NCBI GenBank assembly: GCA_905479765.1
Contig: CAJQNW010000050.1
Location: 1 to 32,778, forward strand
Origin: an uncultured Tepidamorphus sp.
Lineage (GTDB): Bacteria; Pseudomonadota; Alphaproteobacteria; Rhizobiales; Tepidamorphaceae
Direction: 5' to 3'
Length of the DNA stretch: 32,778 nt
Both the position numbers and the translations under genes were made by a program. A model generated the notes under the pieces. It saw only the letters and a program-made list of their open reading frames with translations. It was not told the DNA's origin and searched no databases. Positions 8,089 to 15,853 of this stretch are shown here, one piece after another; position 1 is the first letter of the stretch; each line of letters opens with the position of its first letter.

Positions 8089-9492
8089 ATGGAACGTCGT
8101 CTGGCAGCGGTACTTTTGGCCGACATGGCCGGCTATTCGCGGCTCATGGCGGCCGACGAAGACGGCGTACTCACGCGGCAGAAGTCCCACCGCCGCGAGG
8201 TGATCGATCCCGGGATCGCCGGCTATCGCGGGCGGATCGTCAAGACGACCGGTGACGGCATGCTGGCTGAGTTTGCCTCGGCCCAAGACGCCGTGCGGTG
8301 CGCGCTGGACATCCAGACGAAGATGGCGCCGCGCGAATCCGGCGAGGACGAAGACCGCCGCATCCGCTACCGGATCGGTATCAACATCGGCGACATCGTC
8401 TTCGAGGACGGCGACATCTTCGGCGACGGGGTCAATGTCGCCGCTCGGCTGGAAGGCCTCGCCGAACCCGGCGGTGTCTGCATATCCGACATCGTCTACC
8501 AGACCGTCGCGGACCGGCTCGGCGAGCCGTTTCGCGACATGGGAAGCCAGCGGGTCAAGAACATCTCCCGGCCCATTCGCGTCTGGCAGTGGACCCCGGA
8601 TGCCCCGGTCAAACGCGAAGCCCCCGAGATCGCATTGAACCAGCGCGTCCGCTTCTGCGATTCGGCCGACGGCACCCGGATTGCGTGGGCCAGCGTCGGC
8701 GCGGGATCTCCGGTCCTGAAGGCGCCGAATTATCTCAATCACATCGAGTATGAATGGACCAGCCCGGTCTGGAGCCCGTTCCTGTTCGAACTCGCGAAGG
8801 GAAACCGTCTCGTCCGGTTCGACCAGCGCGGCAACGGCCTGTCGGACTGGCACGCCGAGCACATCTCGTCCGACGCGATGATCGAGGACATGGAAGCTGT
8901 CGTCGACGCCGCCGGGCTGGACCGCTTCGCCCTGTTCGGCGTCAGCCAGGGCGCGGCCTTCTCGATACTCTACGCCGCCCGACACCCCGAGAAGGTGTCC
9001 TGTCTCGTCCTGCTCGGCGGGTACGTGCGCGGCCGCCTGATGCGCGGCGACAAGGAGGCCGAGGCGCTGTACAACTCCTCGAAAACGATGATGCTGGAGG
9101 GCTGGGGCGCGGCCAATCCGGTGTACCGGCATTTCTTCACGTCGAGCTTTCTCCCCGACGCTCCCTACGATGTTCAGGAGAGCTTCGACGAGTTGCAGCG
9201 CGTTTCAGCCAATCCCGAGAACGTTGTCCGCATCTGGGAATTGAACAACCGCGTCGACGTGTCGGAAGCCGCCAGGAAACTGACGGTTCCGACCCTGGTA
9301 CTGCACATGCACGGCGACCGGATGGTGCCCGTGTCGGAAGGCCGGCTCATAGCCCGACTGATCCCCGGAGCCCAGTTCGTCGAGCTGCCGGGCAACAATC
9401 ATCTGGCGATCAGGGGTCAGCCCTGCTTCGACATGTTCTTCGACGAGGTCCGCGCCTTCATGGCCGAGCACAACGCCGGACAGAGGGACTAG
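8089..9492 (+). CDS. Class III adenylate cyclase fused to an alpha/beta hydrolase
   Basis: A 467-residue two-domain protein with no membrane segment. Residues 1-165 are a class III nucleotide cyclase: metal-binding D12 (LLADMAGYS) and D56 (KTTGDGMLAEF), substrate-specifying K52 and D109 (GDIFGDGVNVAAR), transition-state N116 and R120. The full active-site set, and Lys/Asp specificity residues, point to cAMP formation. Residues about 185-462 are an alpha/beta hydrolase with nucleophile S286 in GVSQGAA, acid D410 (MHGDRMVP) and H438 (NNHLAI), so that triad is also complete. The start at ATG 8089 fits the family N-terminus ERRLAAVLLADM. The gene stands alone. The hydrolase may sense or process a ligand that controls the cyclase; its substrate is unknown. 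Confidence 0.88.
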   Translation: MERRLAAVLLADMAGYSRLMAADEDGVLTRQKSHRREVIDPGIAGYRGRIVKTTGDGMLAEFASAQDAVRCALDIQTKMAPRESGEDEDRRIRYRIGINIGDIVFEDGDIFGDGVNVAARLEGLAEPGGVCISDIVYQTVADRLGEPFRDMGSQRVKNISRPIRVWQWTPDAPVKREAPEIALNQRVRFCDSADGTRIAWASVGAGSPVLKAPNYLNHIEYEWTSPVWSPFLFELAKGNRLVRFDQRGNGLSDWHAEHISSDAMIEDMEAVVDAAGLDRFALFGVSQGAAFSILYAARHPEKVSCLVLLGGYVRGRLMRGDKEAEALYNSSKTMMLEGWGAANPVYRHFFTSSFLPDAPYDVQESFDELQRVSANPENVVRIWELNNRVDVSEAARKLTVPTLVLHMHGDRMVPVSEGRLIARLIPGAQFVELPGNNHLAIRGQPCFDMFFDEVRAFMAEHNAGQRD

Positions 9493-9744
9493 GCTCGGCT
9501 ACTTTCGCGGGCATGAGCGGATTAAGGGACTGCCCATCGGGAGATGCCCGGGTCAAGCCCGGGCATGACGTAGGTGGGGGCAAACGGTAGTTCCACGAGG
9601 CTGCGCGGCCGCGCCAAATACACGATCGTCATCCTCGGGCTTGACCCGAGGATCTCGTGCCTGTGCACCGAAACCGCGGCAAGCCGCTCCCCCCGCTCAT
9701 TCCCGCGAAAGCGGGAAAGAGCGCAGTAAGGGAAAGCCTACCCC
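9493..9744. repeat. Intergenic palindromic repeats (REP-like) between convergent genes
   Basis: Three hairpins are present. At 9544-9566 ATGCCCGGG and CCCGGGCAT flank TCAAG. At 9631-9653 ATCCTCGGG and CCCGAGGAT flank CTTGA, a related element in the opposite orientation. At 9700-9717 TTCCCGC and GCGGGAA flank GAAA. The first two share the GTCAT-flanked design of dispersed repeats common in rhizobial genomes. They lie between convergent stop codons and may help terminate or stabilise transcripts. No gene is seen in this gap. Confidence 0.7.
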
Positions 9745-11175
9745 CTACCGGACGATCACGTTCTTGAACTGCCAGGGGTCTTCAGCATCGATGTCCTCGG
9801 GGAACAGCTCGCCGCGATCCACCAGCGGGTTCCAGTCGGTGTAGAAGCCGTTGACCGGGCCGAGATAGGGACGCTGCACGTCGAGGCAGCGGCGGTAGTC
9901 GATCTCGTCGACCTCGACGATCCCCGCCTCAGGGTTCTCGATTGCCCAGATCATCCCCGACAGCACGGCCGAGGTGACCTGCAGGCCCGTGGCGTTCTGG
10001 TAGGGCGCGAGTTCGCGGGCCTCCTCGATGGAAAGCTGCGAGCCGAACCAGTAGGCATTCTTCTCGTGCCCGTAGAGCAGCACGCCGAGTTCGTCGATGC
10101 CGTCGACGATGTCCTTTTCATCGAGGATCACGTGCTCGCTCTGCGCCTGCCACTGCCGGCCGGCCATCTCGTGCAGCGACAGCACCGCGTCGTTGCACGG
10201 GTGATAGGCGTAATGGCAGGTCGGCCGGTAGACGGCCTTGTCACCCTCGCGCACGGTGAAGTAGTCGGTAATCGAGATCGACTCGTTGTGGGTGATCAGC
10301 CAGCCGTGCTGCGCCTTGGCCGTCGGCGTCCAGGAGCGCACCTTGGTGCCGGCGCCGGGCCGCATCAGGTAGATCGCCGCGCCCGAGCCGAAGTCGTGCT
10401 CGCGCCCGTCGGCGGGAAGCGCCTTCTCGTGCGTGCCCCAGCCGAGTTCCGCCGGCTGCAGGCCCTCGGAAATGAACCCCTCCACCGACCAGGTGTTGAC
10501 GAACACCTCCATCGGCTTCGGCGTGCGGGCGCGCTGCGTGTCGCGCTCGGCGATATGGATGCCCTCGACGCCGAGCGTCTGCGCGAGCTTCGCCCACTCG
10601 TCCTTCGTCTCCGGGTGCACGTAATCGAGCCCCAGGTCGTCGGCGAGGTTCACCATCGCCTGCTTAACGAACCACGACACCATGCCGGGGTTGGCGCCGC
10701 AGCACGACACCGCGGTCGGGCCGGTCGGCTTGCGCTGCCTCAGGTCCAGCACCAGCTGGCGAAGCGCGTAGTTGGAGCGCTGCGAGACGGTGAGGCTTTT
10801 GTCGAAGTAGTAGCCGAGCCACGGCTCGGCGACGGTATCGATGTAGAGGCAATCGAGTTCGTTGCAGAGCTCCATGATCGCCACCGACGACACGTCGACG
10901 GAAAGATTGACGCAGAAGCCGCTGCGCCCGCCCGCCGTAAGCAGCGGCGTCAGTACGTCGCGGTAGGTCTCTTTGGTGATCGATTCCTGAACGAACCGGA
11001 TCCCGTTCTCATCGGCGATATGCTTGTTCGCGTCGCTCGGATCGACGATGACGATGTCGGACTTGTCGACGTCGATGTGCCTGAGGATCAGCGGCAGCGT
11101 GCCGGTGCCGATGGAGCCGAAGCCGATCATCACGATCGGCCCGTCGAATGTTACGTGGGTCTTCCAGTCCGCCAT
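9745..11175 (-). CDS. hss: Homospermidine synthase
   Basis: A 476-residue protein, the usual length of bacterial homospermidine synthase. The N-terminal nucleotide-binding motif is GFGSIGTGTLPL (residues 18-29), and the sequence keeps family blocks such as SCCGANPGMVSWFVKQA and GWGTHEKALP. The enzyme uses NAD to convert putrescine units to sym-homospermidine, the main triamine of many alphaproteobacteria. The start ATG 11175 follows AAGGGA. It lies downstream of ornithine decarboxylase and the GNAT on the same strand (112-base gap to the GNAT), so putrescine made by the first enzyme would be its substrate. Confidence 0.95.
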   Translation of the reverse strand: MADWKTHVTFDGPIVMIGFGSIGTGTLPLILRHIDVDKSDIVIVDPSDANKHIADENGIRFVQESITKETYRDVLTPLLTAGGRSGFCVNLSVDVSSVAIMELCNELDCLYIDTVAEPWLGYYFDKSLTVSQRSNYALRQLVLDLRQRKPTGPTAVSCCGANPGMVSWFVKQAMVNLADDLGLDYVHPETKDEWAKLAQTLGVEGIHIAERDTQRARTPKPMEVFVNTWSVEGFISEGLQPAELGWGTHEKALPADGREHDFGSGAAIYLMRPGAGTKVRSWTPTAKAQHGWLITHNESISITDYFTVREGDKAVYRPTCHYAYHPCNDAVLSLHEMAGRQWQAQSEHVILDEKDIVDGIDELGVLLYGHEKNAYWFGSQLSIEEARELAPYQNATGLQVTSAVLSGMIWAIENPEAGIVEVDEIDYRRCLDVQRPYLGPVNGFYTDWNPLVDRGELFPEDIDAEDPWQFKNVIVR

Positions 11176-11287
11176 TTTGACGATTCCCTTCGTTCGGTGT
11201 GCGGTCCGAGCGGTAAAGCCCGAAGGTGGACCGGGACCCTGTGGTCCCGGTTGTCAGAAAGCACCGGGGTTCCGTTCCCCGGCGGGT

Positions 11288-11905
11288 TCAGTACGGAGCG
11301 GCTGCGGCAACGGCGTCGCCGCCCGCCCAGGCAACGTCCGGCCGGCCCGCGTCGGCCCAGCCCACATCCGCCGCGTCCATGTCGGGAAGCGGCGTCGCGG
11401 CAGCGAGCGGCATGGACACACCGGTCGCGCGCACCGCGCCGCGCGCACCCGTCAGCGCGCCCGGTGCCAGTTCGAGCCCGAGGAACCGGTCGAGCTCCAC
11501 GGGACCGGGAAGCGTCAGGTCGAGCATCAGGTCGCGCCGGAAGTCGAAGCGCCCGTAGTAGGGAGCATCGCCGACGAGAATGACGGCCGTGTGGCCCTGC
11601 GCGTGTGCCCGCTTCAGGCTGGTCTCCACCAGCGCCGCGCCGATGCCGCGATTGCGCCAGTCTTCGTGCACCGCGACCGGCCCGAGCAGCAGCGCCGGGA
11701 CGGTGCCGGCCTCCACGTGCCAAAGGCGGATGGTCCCGACGAGCCTGCCGTTGTCAAGCGCGACAAGCGCCAGACCGTCAGCCGGGCGGCGGCCTTCGCG
11801 CAGCCGTTCGGCGGTCTTCAGGTGCCGGCGCTGCCCGAAGGCGCCGTCCAGCAGGCTCTCGATCGCCGGCGCATCCTCCGGCGTTTCCGTAACGACTGTG
11901 ATCAT
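11288..11905 (-). CDS. GNAT-family N-acetyltransferase in the polyamine cluster
   Basis: A 205-residue protein with the GNAT fold at about residues 1-150. The acetyl-CoA pyrophosphate loop is RNRGIG (84-89) after LLLGPVAVHEDW, and the last conserved strand contains GDAPYYGRFDF. The C-terminal 50 residues are rich in Ala, Asp, Gly and Trp and look disordered. It starts nine bases after the ornithine decarboxylase stop, with GGGGA as ribosome binding site, so the two are co-transcribed. The setting suggests acetylation of a polyamine or related amine, but general protein or small-molecule acetylation is equally possible; the substrate cannot be read from sequence. Confidence 0.85.
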   Translation of the reverse strand: MITVVTETPEDAPAIESLLDGAFGQRRHLKTAERLREGRRPADGLALVALDNGRLVGTIRLWHVEAGTVPALLLGPVAVHEDWRNRGIGAALVETSLKRAHAQGHTAVILVGDAPYYGRFDFRRDLMLDLTLPGPVELDRFLGLELAPGALTGARGAVRATGVSMPLAAATPLPDMDAADVGWADAGRPDVAWAGGDAVAAAAPY

Positions 11906-11914
11906 CGTGTTCCC

Positions 11915-13048
11915 CTAGATCACGTAGGATTGCAGCGGCGGGAAGCCGTTGAAGGCAACCGCCGCATAGGTCGTCGTGTAGGCGCCTGCGGAATCGATCA
12001 GGATCTCGTCGCCGATCTCCAGCCCGACCGGCAGGTCGTAGGGATCGCGTTCATAGAGCACGTCGGCGGAATCGCAGGTCGGCCCGGCCAGGATGCACGG
12101 CGTCATCTCGCCGCCGTCGCGCGGCGTCCTGATCGGATAGCGGATCGCCTCGTCCATCGTCTCGGCGAGGCCGCCGAACTTGCCGATGTCGAGGTAGACC
12201 CAGCGGATCGGATCCTCGGCGCTCTTGCGCGAGATCAAGACCACCTCGGCCTTGATCGTACCGGCGTTGCCGACCATGCCGCGGCCCGGCTCGATGATCG
12301 TCTCGGGCAGCCGATTGCCGAAATGCCGGCGCAGCGCCCCGAAGATCGACTCGCCGTAGGCGCCGACCGCCGGCACCTCCTTCAGGTAGCGGGTCGGAAA
12401 GCCGCCGCCGAGATTGACGAGGGTCAGCTGGATGCCGCGCTCGGCCATCGCCCGGAAAACCGATCCGGCCATCTCGAGTGCCCGGTCCCAGGCTTCCGTG
12501 TCGCGCTGCTGCGAGCCGACGTGGAAGGAGACGCCCGTCGCGACAAGGCCGCTGCGGTGGGCGTGCTCGAGCACCTCGATCGCCATCTCCGGCACGCAGC
12601 CGAACTTGCGGCTGAGCGGCCACTCGGCGCCGGCACCGTCGGTCAGCACGCGGCAGAACACTTTCGAGCCGGGTGCGGAGCGGGCGATCTTGTCGACTTC
12701 TTCCACACAGTCGACGGCGAACAGCCGCACGCCCAACGCGTAGGCCCGCGCGATGTCGCGCTCCTTCTTGATGGTGTTGCCGAAGGAAATCCGGTCTGCC
12801 GTCGCGCCGGCGGTCAGCGCCAGCTCGATCTCGACGACCGAGGCGGTGTCGAACGACGAGCCCAGTTCGGCGAGCAGCGACAGGATCTCGGGCGCCGGAT
12901 TGGCTTTCACGGCGTAGAAGACGCGGGTGTCCGGCAAGGCCCGGGCGAACCGGTTGTAGTTCTCGCGGATGACGTCGAGGTCTACGACGAGGCACGGTCC
13001 CTCGGGACGTCGCTCGGCGAGGAAGGAGCGGATGCGATCGGTGGCCAT
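11915..13048 (-). CDS. Ornithine (or lysine/ornithine) decarboxylase, group IV PLP fold
   Basis: 377 residues from ATG 13048. The frame is open for 67 more codons upstream, but these fall in a structured leader and lack family similarity; MATDRIRSFLAER is the family start. PLP-binding K48 is in FYAVKANPAPE. FHVGSQQ and LGGGFP follow, and the catalytic Cys (about 325) is in AGPTCDSADV. It decarboxylates ornithine to putrescine, and some alphaproteobacterial members also accept lysine, which cannot be decided here. It heads the cluster with the GNAT and homospermidine synthase, a standard alphaproteobacterial route to homospermidine. Expression is probably governed by the upstream leader RNA. 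Confidence 0.93.
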   Translation of the reverse strand: MATDRIRSFLAERRPEGPCLVVDLDVIRENYNRFARALPDTRVFYAVKANPAPEILSLLAELGSSFDTASVVEIELALTAGATADRISFGNTIKKERDIARAYALGVRLFAVDCVEEVDKIARSAPGSKVFCRVLTDGAGAEWPLSRKFGCVPEMAIEVLEHAHRSGLVATGVSFHVGSQQRDTEAWDRALEMAGSVFRAMAERGIQLTLVNLGGGFPTRYLKEVPAVGAYGESIFGALRRHFGNRLPETIIEPGRGMVGNAGTIKAEVVLISRKSAEDPIRWVYLDIGKFGGLAETMDEAIRYPIRTPRDGGEMTPCILAGPTCDSADVLYERDPYDLPVGLEIGDEILIDSAGAYTTTYAAVAFNGFPPLQSYVI

Positions 13049-13425
13049 TGGGGAAATCTCCCGTTCCCAAAGGTTGAACCCGCCGGCAGCAACGCGTTCG
13101 GTCCCGCGCTGTGGAGACGCGGAAACCGTCAGCGACGACGCCGACTTTTCGTGCTCCGGATGCGCGAACGCGGCCCGTCGGGCCGTTTCCACGTCCGGAA
13201 CCTGGTTGCCTTTGATTGGATCGGGAGTGCCGAACCGCACGTCGGGCAAGGATGGTGTGCCTCTTTAGTAACCCCGGCCTTTGGAGGAGCCGGCAGAGAC
13301 CAAAAAAGCCCGCACCGTCGTTGCTTTAAGTCACCACCCTCGGGGCGTTCCCCGGGAGTGCCCGGTGACCACAGGCACGTGCGAATATTGGGCAAGCGGC
13401 GAAGTAGGCCCTTCGCCTGTCATTA
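13049..13425 (-). ncRNA. Candidate speF-type leader RNA upstream of ornithine decarboxylase
   Basis: This 377-base gap precedes the decarboxylase on the same strand, where the alphaproteobacterial speF leader motif is known. Three strong stems are visible. GTCACC 13330-13335 pairs with GGTGAC 13364-13369 and encloses CGGGG 13341-13345 with CCCCG 13350-13354. CTCT 13261-13264 pairs with AGAG 13295-13298 and encloses CCGGC 13274-13278 with GCCGG 13289-13293. GGCGAAG 13398-13404 pairs with CTTCGCC 13411-13417. A run of six U (A at 13302-13307 on the plus strand) lies between the first two. The family name is inferred from position; I could not match it to a covariance model. Confidence 0.55.
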
Positions 13426-14373
13426 TCAAGAAGAATTTGCGCCGGAGCCGGTTTTTTTTCGCCGGCCGCCTGCCGTGGAGGCAAGGGCGACCCCGCTCAG
13501 GATCGCCACCATGCCCACCGCATGGAACATTTTGAACTGTTCCCCGAGAAACAAGACGGCCATCAGCGCCCCGAACAAGGGCATCAGATGGAAGAACGGC
13601 CCGGCCCGGTTGGCGCCGATCAGCTCGACGCCGCGATTGAAGAATGCATAGGCGATCAGCGAGGGAACCACCGCGACATAGAGGCACGCGGCGACTGTCA
13701 CGACATTGAACTTCAGCACATAGCCGGTCGACACTTCCCACAGGAAAAAAGGCAGGAGCAGAATGTCGCCTAGGAGGAACGTCGTCGCCAGGAAGCTGAT
13801 CCAGTGGATCGCCGGGCGCTTGCGCAACAACGCCGAATAGAACCCGTACAGCGCCACCGCGCCGAGGATGATGATGTCGCCGAGGTTGAACCGGATCGAT
13901 AACAGCCGGGAGATGTCGCCCTGGCTGATGATCACGGCGACGCCGCTCAGCGAGACGAGGATACCGATCGCCTGGCGCGCGCTCAGCCGTTCCTTGAACA
14001 GCACGAAGACCGCAAGCGCGATGACCAGCGGCTGCGAGGACTGCAGCAACACGCCGGTCAGGGCCCCGGTATACTGCAGTCCGAAGTAGACCATGGTGTT
14101 GTAGGATGTGATGCCCGTAAACGAGATCACCAGCATCATCGGCATGTGGCGCCGGATTTCGGGCCAGTCGCGTTTCAGGTGCCTCCAGGCGAACGGCAGC
14201 AGGATCAGGAAGGCACCGCCCCAGCGCACGAAGGCCAGCGCCACGGGCGGCACTTCGCCCGCGACGAACCGTCCCAGAACGATGTTGCCCGCCCAGAACA
14301 AGGTCGTGAGCGTGAGGAGCAAATAGGCCTGGCCGTAAAGCCACTGGCCGAATCGGGTGACCTGAACGGGCAT
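13426..14373 (-). CDS. EamA/DMT-family inner-membrane transporter
   Basis: A 315-residue protein with about ten hydrophobic membrane segments arranged as two EamA repeats (about 15-145 and 160-295). Typical blocks are TLFWAGNIVLGRF near the start, FGLQYTGALTGVLLQSSQPLVIAL closing the first repeat, and PFFHLMPLFGALMAVLFLGE in the second. The family exports amino acids, metabolites or other small molecules; the substrate cannot be inferred. It lies upstream of ornithine decarboxylase on the same strand, but a 377-base structured leader separates them, so separate regulation is likely. The C-terminal tail is basic and serine-rich, as usual. Confidence 0.9.
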   Translation of the reverse strand: MPVQVTRFGQWLYGQAYLLLTLTTLFWAGNIVLGRFVAGEVPPVALAFVRWGGAFLILLPFAWRHLKRDWPEIRRHMPMMLVISFTGITSYNTMVYFGLQYTGALTGVLLQSSQPLVIALAVFVLFKERLSARQAIGILVSLSGVAVIISQGDISRLLSIRFNLGDIIILGAVALYGFYSALLRKRPAIHWISFLATTFLLGDILLLPFFLWEVSTGYVLKFNVVTVAACLYVAVVPSLIAYAFFNRGVELIGANRAGPFFHLMPLFGALMAVLFLGEQFKMFHAVGMVAILSGVALASTAGGRRKKTGSGANSS

Positions 14374-14526
14374 AAAATACGCTAAGTACGGTTGGAAACC
14401 AGCCTCGCTAACGGCTATAGGCTTGTCTGTAAAGGAATAACAGGCGGTCGCGCCGGAGCGCGGATACCGCTATAGTCGCGCGCCCTATGCCCGGGCGGAG
14501 GGCAAAGTGAAGGGAAACCGGAATCT

Positions 14527-15819
14527 ATGGCGAATGTTGTGGTCGTCGGCTCGCAGTGGGGCGACGAGGGAAAAGGCAAGGTTGTGGACTGGCTGTCCGA
14601 GCGTGCCGATGTGGTGGTGCGCTTCCAGGGTGGCCACAATGCCGGCCATACGCTGGTCGTCGACGGCAACACCTACAAGCTGAGCCTGCTGCCGTCCGGC
14701 ATCGTGCGGCCCGGCAAGCTGTCGGTGATCGGCAACGGCGTGGTGATCGACCCGTGGGCGCTGGCCGACGAGATCGGCCGGCTGACCGAGCAGGGTGTGG
14801 CGATCACCGCGGAGAACCTCCGCATCGCCGACAACGCCACGCTGATTTTGCCGCTGCACCGCGAACTCGACGCCTTCCGGGAAGAAGCCGCCGGCGCCGC
14901 CCAGATCGGCACGACCAAGCGCGGCATCGGCCCGGCCTACGAGGACAAGGTCGGCCGCCGCGCATTGCGCGTCTGCGATCTCATGGAGCCGAACAAGCTC
15001 GAAGCCAAGATCGAGCGCCTGCTGGTTCACCACAATGCCCTGCGCCGCGGTCTCGATCGCCACGAAATCGACGGCGCCGAGCTTGAATCGCAGCTGCGCG
15101 ACATTTCGGGCAAGATCCTGCCCTATGTCTGCTCGGTCTGGTCGCTGCTCGACAAGGAGCGCCGTCGCGGTCGCCGAATCCTGTTCGAAGGCGCGCAGGG
15201 CACGCTGCTCGACATCGACCACGGCACCTACCCCTACGTGACGTCGTCCAACACCGTCGCAGCCCAGGCGGCGACAGGGTCGGGCACCGCACCCAGCGCG
15301 CTCGGCTACGTTCTCGGCATCACCAAGGCCTACACGACGCGCGTCGGCGGCGGTCCCTTCCCGAGCGAAGACAGCGGCGAGGATGGCAACCTGCTCGGCG
15401 AGCGCGGCCACGAGTTCGGCACCGTCACCGGGCGCAAGCGCCGCTGCGGCTGGTTCGACGCCGTCCTGGTCCGCCAGGCGATTCGCACCGGCGGAATCAC
15501 CGGCATCGCGCTGACAAAGCTTGACGTTCTCGACGGATTCGACGAGATCAAGGTGTGCACCGAATACCGGCTGGGCGACCAGCGCATCGACCACCTGCCC
15601 GCCTCGCGCGATGATCAGTCCAATGTCGAACCCATCTATGAAACAGTCGAAGGCTGGTCGCAAAGCACCGAAGGCGCCCGGTCATGGGCCGATTTGCCCG
15701 CGCAGGCGGTAAAATACGTCCGCCGCATCGAGGAACTGATCGGAGCCCCCGTCGCTTTACTGTCGACCAGCCCGCGGCGGGAAGACACCATTCTTGTCCA
15801 CGATCCGTTTCAGGATTAA
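14527..15819 (+). CDS. purA: Adenylosuccinate synthetase
   Basis: A 430-residue protein of standard length. The first GTP-binding and catalytic loop is [11 protein letters not shown] near residues 8-18, followed by GGHNAGHT (catalytic His region), [37 protein letters not shown], and the guanine-binding [13 protein letters not shown]. It condenses IMP with aspartate using GTP, the first step from IMP to AMP. It is single-copy core metabolism. It is followed 34 bases later by the proline-rich membrane protein, so the two may be co-transcribed. The ribosome binding site region has GAAGGGA upstream of ATG 14527. Confidence 0.98.
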   Translation: MANVVVVGSQWGDEGKGKVVDWLSERADVVVRFQGGHNAGHTLVVDGNTYKLSLLPSGIVRPGKLSVIGNGVVIDPWALADEIGRLTEQGVAITAENLRIADNATLILPLHRELDAFREEAAGAAQIGTTKRGIGPAYEDKVGRRALRVCDLMEPNKLEAKIERLLVHHNALRRGLDRHEIDGAELESQLRDISGKILPYVCSVWSLLDKERRRGRRILFEGAQGTLLDIDHGTYPYVTSSNTVAAQAATGSGTAPSALGYVLGITKAYTTRVGGGPFPSEDSGEDGNLLGERGHEFGTVTGRKRRCGWFDAVLVRQAIRTGGITGIALTKLDVLDGFDEIKVCTEYRLGDQRIDHLPASRDDQSNVEPIYETVEGWSQSTEGARSWADLPAQAVKYVRRIEELIGAPVALLSTSPRREDTILVHDPFQD

Positions 15820-15853
15820 GCCTACATAACCCCAGAGTAACGCAGTACAGATC

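Noticed and set aside
13049-13249. 67-codon in-frame extension of ornithine decarboxylase
   Set aside because: The family start is MATDRIRSFL at 13048 and the extension overlaps a structured leader; kept only as a note for the leader.
11024-13651. 875-codon open frame on the plus strand
   Set aside because: It is antisense to homospermidine synthase, the GNAT and ornithine decarboxylase, all of which have clear family motifs; it arises from high GC.
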